From the NCBI RefSeq assembly GCF_027913035.1, contig NZ_CP115775.1, positions 372,001 to 436,000 on the forward strand: a DNA stretch of 64,000 nucleotides, in the 5' to 3' direction. The position numbers and the translations under genes are program-made. Of the stretch, positions 25,988 to 33,624 are shown one piece after another. The stretch's first letter is position 1, and each line of letters starts with the position of its first letter. The notes below the pieces were generated by a model. That model saw only the letters and a list, made by a program, of their open reading frames with translations, searched no databases and was not told the origin of the DNA. Origin of the DNA: Paracoccus albus. Lineage in GTDB: Bacteria > Pseudomonadota > Alphaproteobacteria > Rhodobacterales > Rhodobacteraceae.

Positions 25988-26320
25988 ATGTTCGTTTCTC
26001 CTGCCTATGCGCAAGCCGCCGGTGGCGCCGGCGGTGCGGCCGCTATTACGCAGTTTATCCCGCTGATTCTGATCTTCGTGATCATGTATTTCCTGATCCT
26101 GCGCCCGCAGCAAAAGCGCATGAAGGAACATAAAAACATGGTTGCGGCGCTGAAGCGGGGCGATCAGGTCATCACCCAGGGGGGGCTGATCGGCAAGGTG
26201 ACCGATGTCAAGGAAGGTGAAGTCACCGTCGAAATCGCGCAGGGCGTCAAGGTCCGCGTTGTTCGCGCCACGATTTCGCAGGTCCTGAACGCGACCACCC
26301 CTGCCGCCGCAAATTCCTGA
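25988..26320 (+). CDS. yajC: preprotein translocase subunit YajC
   Basis: YajC is the small accessory of the SecDF complex, with one membrane helix and a cytoplasmic beta domain. The 110 residues match. The helix ITQFIPLILIFVIMYFLIL is followed at once by RPQQKRMKEHK, the family signature, and by GDQVITQGGLIGKVTDVKEG. The ATG follows GAAAGGACC by 6 bases. The 186 bases between the divergent mazG and this gene should hold the promoter of the sec-ccm operon; no clear element was identified. Confidence 0.96.
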   Translation: MFVSPAYAQAAGGAGGAAAITQFIPLILIFVIMYFLILRPQQKRMKEHKNMVAALKRGDQVITQGGLIGKVTDVKEGEVTVEIAQGVKVRVVRATISQVLNATTPAAANS

Positions 26321-26343
26321 GGGCTTTTTAAGGCTTTTCCGAC

Positions 26344-28008
26344 ATGCTGGATATTCCGCTTTGGAAACGCGTCCTGATTCTGGGCGTGGTGGCAATCGGC
26401 CTGATCTGGGCCTTGCCGAACTTCTTCTATGGCCGTGTAGAGGCCCATAACGACGCGGTTGCCGCATCCGAAGCAGCGGGCTTTGTCAGTGATGAACAGC
26501 AGGCGGCCATAGATGCATGGCCGAACTGGATGCCGAACGGATTGGTCAACCTTGGTCTCGACCTGCGCGGCGGTGCCCATCTGCTGGCGGAGGTGAACGT
26601 TGCGGAAGTCTACAAATCCCGCATGGATGCCCTCTGGCCGGAACTGCGCCGGGTGCTGGCAGAGCAGCGCGACACCATCGGTGCCGTGCGCCGCGTGCCG
26701 GGTCCCGAAGACGAGTTGCATGTCGAAATCGAGAATGCAGATCAAATGGCAGCGGCGGTCGCTGCTGCGCGCACTCTTGCGACGCCTGTCGTCTCTCTCA
26801 GCGGTGCGGGGCAGAACGATATCGAGATTTCTGCTTCGGGCAATCAGTTGCAGATCAATCTGTCGGATGCCGAAAAAACCGCGACTGATGACCGAACCGT
26901 TCAGCAATCGCTGGAAATCGTTCGCCGCCGCGTCGATGAGGTCGGCACACGAGAGCCGACGATCCAGCGTCAGGGTGCGGACCGTATTCTGATTCAGGTG
27001 CCGGGCATCGGGTCTGCCGCTGAACTGAAAGAACTGATCGGGACGACCGCGAAGCTGACATTCAACCCCGTGATCAGCCGGACGACGGATGCGAATGCCG
27101 CGCCCGGTGTCGGCAATGCGCTTCTGCCCTCGATTGATGAAGAGGGCGTGTTCTACATTGTCGAGGATAGCCCCGTTGTAACAGGTGAAGAGCTGACGAA
27201 TGCCCAACCCGGCTTCGACCAGAACAGCCAGCCTGCGGTGAACTTCAACTTCAACCCGTCGGGCGCACGCAAATTCGGCGCATACACCGCCGCCAATATC
27301 GGCCAGCCCTTCGCGATTGTGCTGGATGATGAGGTGATCTCTGCCCCGGTCATCCGTGACGCGATCACGACCGGTGCTGGCCAGATTTCCGGTTCCATGG
27401 ATGTCGCCAGTTCCACCCAGCTTGCGGTCCTGCTGCGCGCCGGTGCGCTTCCGGCGGAACTCACGTTTCTTGAGGAACGCACCATCGGACCGGAACTGGG
27501 ACAGGACAGCATCGATGCGGGCAAGGTTGCCTCTGCGGTGGGCTTTGTCGCTGTCATCGTGTTGATGATTGCCAGCTATAGGCTGTTCGGCGTGTTTGCC
27601 GCGATTGCGCTGACGCTGAATATCGGGCTGATCTTTGGTATCCTGTCCCTGATCGGCGCCACGCTGACGCTGCCTGGTATCGCCGGTATTGTGTTGACCA
27701 TCGGTATGGCGGTTGATGCCAATGTTCTGGTTTTCGAACGTATCCGCGAAGAGCTGAAGCGTGCCAAAGGACCGGCACGGGCGATCGAGCAGGGCTACCG
27801 TCACGCGATGTCGGCCATTGTCGATGCCAACGTGACCACTCTGATTATCGCGGCGATCCTGTTTATGATGGGCTCTGGCCCGGTCAAGGGCTTTGCCGTC
27901 ACGCTGGCCATCGGTATCGTGACATCCGTCTTTACGGCGCTTTGGGTGACGCGTCTGATGATGGTGATCTGGTTTGATCGCGCTCGCCCCAAGACGATAG
28001 AGGTTTGA
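26344..28008 (+). CDS. secD: protein translocase subunit SecD
   Basis: SecD uses the proton gradient to pull secreted proteins through SecYEG on the periplasmic side. The 554 residues show one N-terminal helix, a large periplasmic part including NLGLDLRGGAHLLAEV (D1) and GRPFAIVLD-like sequence (IGQPFAIVLDDEVISAPVI), and five C-terminal helices with GMAVDANVLVFERIREEL, the RND-type proton-relay segment. It follows yajC by 23 bases and secF starts one base after it. Confidence 0.97.
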   Translation: MLDIPLWKRVLILGVVAIGLIWALPNFFYGRVEAHNDAVAASEAAGFVSDEQQAAIDAWPNWMPNGLVNLGLDLRGGAHLLAEVNVAEVYKSRMDALWPELRRVLAEQRDTIGAVRRVPGPEDELHVEIENADQMAAAVAAARTLATPVVSLSGAGQNDIEISASGNQLQINLSDAEKTATDDRTVQQSLEIVRRRVDEVGTREPTIQRQGADRILIQVPGIGSAAELKELIGTTAKLTFNPVISRTTDANAAPGVGNALLPSIDEEGVFYIVEDSPVVTGEELTNAQPGFDQNSQPAVNFNFNPSGARKFGAYTAANIGQPFAIVLDDEVISAPVIRDAITTGAGQISGSMDVASSTQLAVLLRAGALPAELTFLEERTIGPELGQDSIDAGKVASAVGFVAVIVLMIASYRLFGVFAAIALTLNIGLIFGILSLIGATLTLPGIAGIVLTIGMAVDANVLVFERIREELKRAKGPARAIEQGYRHAMSAIVDANVTTLIIAAILFMMGSGPVKGFAVTLAIGIVTSVFTALWVTRLMMVIWFDRARPKTIEV

Positions 28009-28009
28009 T

Positions 28010-28984
28010 ATGGCTTGGCGACTGAAACTCGTACCTGACGAGACGAAGATCGATTTCTTCCGGTTGCAGACCTATACCTTCGGTCTGTCGGGGATTCTGG
28101 TCGTGGCTTCGCTGATTTGCCTGTTCGTGATGGGTTTGAACTTCGGCATCGATTTCCGTGGTGGAACAACCATCCGGACCGAGGCGACGCAGCCTGTCGA
28201 TGTCGGTGCCTATCGCGATGCAATTGCGCCGCTGAATCTTGGCGATGTTGCAATCAGCGAAGTTTTCGATCCGACCTTCGGGCCGGAAGAACATGTGGCC
28301 CAGATCCGCATTCAGGCGCAGGAAGGGTCAGAATCCGTCAGCCCTGAAACCATCACCCGGGTCGAAGCTGCGCTGCAACAAGTCGATCCGACCCTGACCT
28401 TTCCTTCCGTCGAATCTGTGGGCCCCAAGGTTTCAGGCGAATTGATCCAAACCGCCATCAACGCGGTTCTGGCGTCTTTGCTGGCGATCTCGGCTTACAT
28501 TTGGCTGCGGTTCGAATGGCAGTTTGCCGTTGGGGCTTTCGTGTCGCTTATCCACGACGTCGTCATAACATTGGGCGTGTTCAGCCTGTTTCAGATCAAG
28601 TTCGACCTGACGATTATCGCAGCGCTGCTGACCATTCTGGGTTACTCGATCAACGATACCGTGGTTGTCTTTGACCGCTTGCGGGAAAACCTGATCAAGT
28701 TCAAATCAATGGCCCTGCGCGATGTGATGAACCTGTCGGTCAACGAAACCCTCAGCCGGACCGTGATGACCTCTGGCACGACGCTTGTGGCGCTGATTGC
28801 GCTGCTGGTGCTGGGCGGTGACGTGATCCGCGGCTTCGTTTTTGCGATCACCTTCGGGATCATTATCGGGACCTACTCGTCGATTTATGTCGCGAAGAAC
28901 ATTGTGCTGTGGCTTGGCGTGAAGCGCGACTGGTCCAAGCCCGATCCCGAAAAACTGCCCGATCAGTTCCGGGAATCGCCCTGA
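28010..28984 (+). CDS. secF: protein translocase subunit SecF
   Basis: SecF pairs with SecD. The 324 residues show an N-terminal helix, the motif GLNFGIDFRGGT and C-terminal helices with GYSINDTVVVFDRLRENL, the counterpart of the SecD relay segment. The start is one base after the secD stop. The last base of its stop codon is the first base of the next gene's ATG. Confidence 0.97.
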   Translation: MAWRLKLVPDETKIDFFRLQTYTFGLSGILVVASLICLFVMGLNFGIDFRGGTTIRTEATQPVDVGAYRDAIAPLNLGDVAISEVFDPTFGPEEHVAQIRIQAQEGSESVSPETITRVEAALQQVDPTLTFPSVESVGPKVSGELIQTAINAVLASLLAISAYIWLRFEWQFAVGAFVSLIHDVVITLGVFSLFQIKFDLTIIAALLTILGYSINDTVVVFDRLRENLIKFKSMALRDVMNLSVNETLSRTVMTSGTTLVALIALLVLGGDVIRGFVFAITFGIIIGTYSSIYVAKNIVLWLGVKRDWSKPDPEKLPDQFRESP

Positions 28985-29340
28985 TGAAACTGACCGAGGT
29001 TCAGTTCCCGTCCGGCGCAAAGCCTATCGACGGTTACGGACCCGGCTTCTTCCGCGTGGGCGGTACGGTGCATCAGGGTGGTATCGTCGCATCGCCAAGC
29101 GGTGTTGCTGGCTGGTCGGGACTGGATGATCGTGCGCCGCTGAAATCGCTTTCGGGGCAGGTCGATGTTCTGCTGCTGGGCATGGGCGCGGATATCGCGA
29201 TCCCGCCGCGCGATCTGCTGGACGCGTTACAGCAGGATGGCCTGATGGCCGAGGCCATGTCATCTCCCTCAGCCGCACGCAGCTATAACGTCCTGTTGGC
29301 AGAGGGGCGGCGCGTCGCCTGTGCGCTGCTGCCCTTATGA
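28984..29340 (+). CDS. Mth938-like domain protein (DUF498/NDUFAF3-like)
   Basis: This 118-residue protein has the single-domain Mth938 fold: [10 protein letters not shown], then [17 protein letters not shown] and a C-terminal strand [18 protein letters not shown]. The human relative NDUFAF3 is a complex I assembly factor, so a bacterial role in respiratory complex biogenesis is possible, though unproven. It overlaps secF by one base and ccmA by 4 (ATGA). A secF-DUF498-ccmA order is typical of Rhodobacterales. Confidence 0.88.
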   Translation: MKLTEVQFPSGAKPIDGYGPGFFRVGGTVHQGGIVASPSGVAGWSGLDDRAPLKSLSGQVDVLLLGMGADIAIPPRDLLDALQQDGLMAEAMSSPSAARSYNVLLAEGRRVACALLPL

Positions 29341-29969
29341 GTTTGCTCTCGGTCCAAGAACTCGCCGTAGCGCGCGGCGGGTTGTGGGCGGTCGAGGGTG
29401 TTTCCTTTTCAATTAATCCGGGAAGAGCGCTGATCCTGCGTGGTCCCAACGGTATCGGCAAAACGACACTGTTGCGCTGCGTCGCGGGGCTGCAACCGTC
29501 GGTCGCCGGGCGAATAGCGTGTGAAGCAGAGAGCATCGCCTATGCGGCCCATGCGGACGGTCTGAAAGCTGCGCTGACGGTGTCGGCCAACCTGCGTTTC
29601 TGGGCCGACATCTTCGGCCAGCCGGACATCGCACCCGCCCTGACAGCGATGAATCTGCGCGATCTGGCAGGGCGCGCGGCGGGCAGCCTTTCGGCGGGAC
29701 AGAAACGGCGGCTTGGGCTCGCGCGGCTTCTTGTCACGGGCCGCCCGATCTGGGTTCTGGATGAACCGACGGTTTCGCTGGATGCGGATTCTGTCGCGCT
29801 GTTCGTGGCTGCGGTTCGCCATCATCTGAAAGGCGGGGGCGCAGCGCTGATCGCGACGCATATCGACCTGCATCTGCCAGAGGCGGATGTTCTCGATCTG
29901 ACGCCATACCGCGCAAAAGCCGATACGCCGCGCGCCATTTCTGCCGGCTTCAATGAGGCTTTTGCGTGA
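29337..29969 (+). CDS. ccmA: heme exporter ATP-binding protein CcmA
   Basis: CcmA is the ATPase of the CcmABCD complex, which releases heme-loaded CcmE during cytochrome c maturation. The 210 residues show Walker [10 protein letters not shown] (36-44), the ABC signature LSAGQKRRL (118-126) and Walker B WVLDEPT (139-145). It starts with ATGA overlapping the Mth938-like gene. This is helA in the Rhodobacter capsulatus naming. Confidence 0.96.
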   Translation: MSLLSVQELAVARGGLWAVEGVSFSINPGRALILRGPNGIGKTTLLRCVAGLQPSVAGRIACEAESIAYAAHADGLKAALTVSANLRFWADIFGQPDIAPALTAMNLRDLAGRAAGSLSAGQKRRLGLARLLVTGRPIWVLDEPTVSLDADSVALFVAAVRHHLKGGGAALIATHIDLHLPEADVLDLTPYRAKADTPRAISAGFNEAFA

Positions 29970-30015
29970 CACAGGCCTCATTTGAACCTGTGCCGCGCCG
30001 CCGAAGGAGAGCATC

Positions 30016-30672
30016 GTGATCGCCCTGCTGATGCGCGATCTCACGCTTGCAACACGTGCTGGCGGTGGCTTTGGCCTCGGTCTCGGCTTTTTCCTGATCC
30101 TCTGCACGTTGGTGCCCTTCGGCGTCGGCCCCGAAGGCGAAACCCTGTCAAGGATCGCGCCCGGCATTCTTTGGGTCGGTGCCCTGCTGGCCTGCCTGCT
30201 GTCGCTCGACCGTATATTCGCATTGGATTACGAAGACGGCTCTCTCGATCTTCTGGCAACGGCGCCGATCCCGCTGGAGGGGGCAGTGCTGGCCAAAGCC
30301 GCCGCGCATTGGATAACGTCGGCCCTTCCTCTGGTCGTGGCCGCGCCACTGTTCGGCCTCCTGCTTCAATTGCCGCGGCAAGCCGTCATTCCGCTGCTGC
30401 TGTCGCTGCTGATCGGCACACCGGCGCTGTCGATGCTCGGCGCTTTTGGCGCTGCCCTGACCGTCGGTCTGCGCCGGGGCGGCCTGCTGCTGTCGCTGCT
30501 GGTCCTGCCACTTTATGTCCCGACGCTGATTTTCGGGGCAGAGGCAACGCGGCGCGGTGCATCGGGGATGGAATTTACGACGCCGCTGATTTTCCTTGCC
30601 GCGATCACTTTGCTGACGCTGGCGCTGATCCCCTTCGCCGCGGCTGCGGCATTACGTATCAACCTGCGGTAA
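30016..30672 (+). CDS. ccmB: heme exporter protein CcmB
   Basis: CcmB is the six-helix membrane partner of CcmA. The 218 residues match the family: LMRDLTLATRAGGGFGLGLGFF at the start (quoted as LMRDLTLATRAGG plus FGLGLGFF), FALDYEDGSLDLL near residue 70 and LPLYVPTLIFGAEA in the C-terminal half. The start is GTG at 30016 behind GAAGGAGA. It lies 46 bases after ccmA. Confidence 0.95.
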   Translation: MIALLMRDLTLATRAGGGFGLGLGFFLILCTLVPFGVGPEGETLSRIAPGILWVGALLACLLSLDRIFALDYEDGSLDLLATAPIPLEGAVLAKAAAHWITSALPLVVAAPLFGLLLQLPRQAVIPLLLSLLIGTPALSMLGAFGAALTVGLRRGGLLLSLLVLPLYVPTLIFGAEATRRGASGMEFTTPLIFLAAITLLTLALIPFAAAAALRINLR

Positions 30673-30736
30673 AGACTCCGCCAGCTAAAGCGGGTAAAGA
30701 CTTCACCCGGACCCCGCCACGCGCTAGGAAACGCCC

Positions 30737-31462
30737 ATGTCGATCTGGGAATATGCCAACCCCGTCAAGTTCATGAAAACCTCGGGCAGGGTGTTGCCTT
30801 GGGTCGTGGGTGGTGCTGCGCTTTTCACCGTGACCGGACTGATCTGGGGCTTTCTGACACCGCCCGATTACCGGCAGGGGGCATCGGTCAAGATCATGTT
30901 CCTGCATGTGCCAGCCGCGATGATGGCGATTAACATATGGCTGATGATGCTCGTCGCCTCGTTGATCTGGATCATCCGCCGTCACCATGTCAGCGCATTG
31001 GCTGCCAAGGCCGCCGCCCCGATCGGTGCGGTCATGACCGTAATTGCCCTTGTCACCGGCGCGGCATGGGGCCAGCCGACCTGGGGCACATGGTGGGAAT
31101 GGGACCCGCGCCTGACCAGCTTCCTGGTGCTGTTCCTCTTCTATGTCGGCTATATCGCGCTGTGGGAGGCCGTCGAAAACCCCGACAGCGCCGCCGATCT
31201 GACCGGGGTGCTTTGCCTCGTCGGTTCGGTCTTCGCGCTGCTGTCGCGCTATGCGGCGATGTTCTGGAATCAGGGGTTGCATCAGGGAGCGTCCCTCTCT
31301 GTGGCCCCCGGCGAAAGGATGAGCGAGATCTACCGCTACCCTCTCTACCTCTGCATGATCGGGTTCTTTTTGCTGTTCCTCGCCCTGCTGCTGATCCGCA
31401 CCCGAACCGAAATCCGCATCCGCCGCACCGCCGCCCTGCAAGCCAGAGAAACCCGCCTATGA
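30737..31462 (+). CDS. ccmC: heme exporter protein CcmC
   Basis: CcmC delivers heme to CcmE on the periplasmic side. The 241 residues form six membrane helices. The tryptophan-rich WWD-type heme-handling motif is at 111-122 (WGQPTWGTWWEW), with conserved histidines at H57 (FLHVPAA) and in the second periplasmic loop (LHQGAS). It is followed directly by ccmD with an ATGA overlap. Confidence 0.97.
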   Translation: MSIWEYANPVKFMKTSGRVLPWVVGGAALFTVTGLIWGFLTPPDYRQGASVKIMFLHVPAAMMAINIWLMMLVASLIWIIRRHHVSALAAKAAAPIGAVMTVIALVTGAAWGQPTWGTWWEWDPRLTSFLVLFLFYVGYIALWEAVENPDSAADLTGVLCLVGSVFALLSRYAAMFWNQGLHQGASLSVAPGERMSEIYRYPLYLCMIGFFLLFLALLLIRTRTEIRIRRTAALQARETRL

Positions 31463-31611
31463 TTGAACTTGGTAAATATGCCGTTCCGGTGGCGCTGTCA
31501 TACGGCGTCGGTCTGACGCTTCTGGCGCTGCTGATCTGGCAAAGCATTGCCCGCAATACCCGTGCCCGTCGTGCACTTGAACAGCAGGAGGGCCGACAGA
31601 ATGCGCGTTAA
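31459..31611 (+). CDS. ccmD: heme exporter protein CcmD
   Basis: CcmD is a very small membrane protein that stabilises CcmABC and helps release holo-CcmE. The 50 residues show one helix (PVALSYGVGLTLLALLIWQS) and a basic C-terminus (ARNTRARRAL), as in the family. It overlaps ccmC by 4 bases and ccmG by 11. Confidence 0.93.
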   Translation: MIELGKYAVPVALSYGVGLTLLALLIWQSIARNTRARRALEQQEGRQNAR

Positions 31612-32143
31612 ACCTCTGATGCTGATCCCGCCGGTGGTGTTTCTGGGGCTGGCTTTGCTGTTCCTGTGGGGGATGGGCCGCGACGATCCCGATGGCCTGC
31701 CCTCGACCCTGATCGGGCGAGAGGCACCGCCGCTGCCGGAAACGACCCTGCCGGACAATACCCAGCTGACCGGCGACATGCTGCGCGAACCGGGCGTGAA
31801 GCTGGTGAATTTCTGGGCAAGCTGGTGCCCGCCTTGCCGGGCCGAGCATCCGACGCTGACCGAATTGTCCGAACGGTTGCCGGTCTATGGCGTCGATCTG
31901 AAGGATAACGAAGCCGACGCCTTGCGCTTTCTGGCAGAGGACGGCAACCCGTTTCACGCCATCGCCACCGATCCGCGCGGTCGCGCCGCGATTGACTGGG
32001 GCGTCACTGCCCCGCCCGAGACCTTTATTATTAACGGTGCAGGAGAGATCCTTTACCGCCACGCCGGCCCCTTGATCCGCGAAGATTACACCAACCGCTT
32101 CCTGCCCGAACTGGAAAAGGCACTCGCCGCCGAACCCCGCTGA
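31601..32143 (+). CDS. ccmG: thiol:disulfide interchange protein CcmG (DsbE/HelX)
   Basis: CcmG is a membrane-anchored periplasmic thioredoxin that reduces the CxxCH motif of apocytochromes c before heme attachment. The 180 residues show an N-terminal anchor (about 8-25), the active site WCPPC at 75-79 and the DsbE-type GVTAPPETFIING. The ATG 31601 lies within the end of ccmD, about 9 bases after AGGAGGG. ccmE, ccmF and ccmH are not in this window. A 6-bp stem (GTGCGC/GCGCAC, 32151-32166) separates it from the convergent cupin gene. Confidence 0.95.
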   Translation: MRVKPLMLIPPVVFLGLALLFLWGMGRDDPDGLPSTLIGREAPPLPETTLPDNTQLTGDMLREPGVKLVNFWASWCPPCRAEHPTLTELSERLPVYGVDLKDNEADALRFLAEDGNPFHAIATDPRGRAAIDWGVTAPPETFIINGAGEILYRHAGPLIREDYTNRFLPELEKALAAEPR

Positions 32144-32179
32144 CCGTAGCGTGCGCTTCAGCGCACCACCCCCACGCAC

Positions 32180-32530
32180 CTATTCCAGATCGTCCTGAAT
32201 CCAGACCGGGCTGTGATGGACATCCACCGTCCGCAGCCTTCCCGGCCCGAGGTTCCAGAACTTATGCGGCACATCCGGCGGCCCGATCAGCACATCACCC
32301 GCCACCGCATCAATCACCTGATCGCCGACCTGATAGCGGCCATTGCCATCCAGCACGACAAACGTCTCGGCATAGGGGTGCGTGTGCAGCACTGGCCCCT
32401 TGCCGATCTCGTCGGTCTCATAGAAGGCGAGCGTGATATCTGTCCCCATCCGCTCTCCGGTGAGGCTGCCACGCCATGTATCGGGAAAGCGTTCCCATTC
32501 AGACTGGGTGATTTTCTGGGTCTTGACCAT
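32180..32530 (-). CDS. cupin-domain protein
   Basis: This 116-residue protein has a single cupin barrel: HTHPYAETFVVLDGNGRYQVGDQ supplies the first motif with the two histidines and glutamate (HTHPYAE), and PPDVPHKFWN the second with its histidine, so a metal-binding site is likely. The ligand or reaction is not predictable. The frame extends to 32608, but ATG 32530, eight bases after GGAGAG, is the better start. It converges with ccmG. Confidence 0.88.
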   Translation of the reverse strand: MVKTQKITQSEWERFPDTWRGSLTGERMGTDITLAFYETDEIGKGPVLHTHPYAETFVVLDGNGRYQVGDQVIDAVAGDVLIGPPDVPHKFWNLGPGRLRTVDVHHSPVWIQDDLE

Positions 32531-32703
32531 GATGCTCTCCGCTTTTTCCGGCCCTCGCCGGAAATACCAACCCATCGCGACGAAAAGCGCAACAGAGGGC
32601 GAGCGCATGCCCGTGGGATGGCGCCATAAAGGGCCGGGTTCAGCACTTTATCGCGCGCGCCCCATGTCTTCGCCGGGCGAAGGGACCAGCGTCACCAAAG
32701 CGC

Positions 32704-32753
32704 CTGCCCGCCGGGACGGGCAGACGCTCAGCCCGCGGGCTGCGCCCTTTTTT
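32704..32753 (+). terminator. double-hairpin Rho-independent terminator-like structure
   Basis: Two adjacent stems (CTGCCCG/CGGGCAG at 704-723 and CAGCCCG/CGGGCTG at 729-742) are followed by CGCCC and six T (748-753). It reads as a + strand terminator, yet the nearest + strand gene upstream ends 560 bases away with a minus-strand gene between. The rest of 32531-32897 shows no gene; the LysE promoter should lie after 32760. Confidence 0.55.
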
Positions 32754-32897
32754 CTTGCGAGGTTCAAGATGCGAATGTCGGCTTTGAGACCATATTAACT
32801 AATGCTGCGCAATGCATCAGTGTCTGCTATCTGCATAGGGACGTGGTGAAGTGCTGCCGAATTGGGCCATGCCAATCAAAAATCAGGAAGACAACCG

Positions 32898-33530
32898 ATG
32901 CCATCTTTTGAACTCTTGTCTGCCTTCGTGGTCGCGACAGCCGTTTTTGCCTACATGCCCGGTCCGGCAATGCTTTACACGGCCGCTCAGACGATGGCAC
33001 GCGGCCGCAAAGCGGGTTGGTTGGCCGCACTTGGGATACACATTGGGGGGTACGCCCATGTGGCTGCAGCGGCTCTTGGCCTGGCGATTCTGTTTGAAGC
33101 CGTTCCCATCTTGTACACATTGTTGAAGTTTGCAGGTGCCGCATATCTGATCTGGCTCGGCGTGAAGCTCTTCTTTTCGCGGGACAATATTACGATGTCA
33201 GTTTTGGAAGTGGATGCAAAGTCGCCAAAGCGGGCATTCTGGGAAAGTGTCACAGTGGAGGTCTTGAACCCGAAAACAGCCATCTTCTATGTGGCCTTCC
33301 TTCCTCAGTTCACCGATTTGAGCGCTACTTTTCCGATCTGGCTGCAACTGTTCATTTTGGGGACGATCGTCAACCTCATGTTTTCGAGCGCCGACGTCAT
33401 CGCGGTCGTATTGGCCGACAAGGTGTCTTCGGCACTTCGCCGTTCTGCAACAGCTGCGAAGGTTGCGCGCCGAATCGGTGGGAGCATTCTGGTGGGGCTT
33501 GGGGTGAACGTCGCTGCTTCTCGGCAATAA
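32898..33530 (+). CDS. LysE/RhtB-family amino acid exporter
   Basis: This 210-residue, six-helix protein has the family opening MPGPAMLYTAAQTMARGRKAGWLAALG (quoted as MPGPAMLYTAAQ and GRKAGWLAALG) and the mid-protein NPKTAIFYVAFLPQF. Family members export lysine, arginine, homoserine, threonine or related compounds; the substrate is not clear. ATG 32898 follows AGGAAG by about 8 bases. G+C content is somewhat lower than in the flanking genes. It converges with uvrD. Confidence 0.92.
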   Translation: MPSFELLSAFVVATAVFAYMPGPAMLYTAAQTMARGRKAGWLAALGIHIGGYAHVAAAALGLAILFEAVPILYTLLKFAGAAYLIWLGVKLFFSRDNITMSVLEVDAKSPKRAFWESVTVEVLNPKTAIFYVAFLPQFTDLSATFPIWLQLFILGTIVNLMFSSADVIAVVLADKVSSALRRSATAAKVARRIGGSILVGLGVNVAASRQ

Positions 33531-33624
33531 TGTATAAGCGCCTGCCTGCTGACTATCAGGAGCCATTCTCGAGGGTATCGCAAAGGACCGCTCCGTCCCG
33601 CGTTTCGGACCTCCGCTCACCTCC

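Noticed and set aside
26164..27804. 546-codon open frame on the minus strand opposite secD
   Set aside because: The product is His/Gln/Arg-rich without any family motif; secD is certain.
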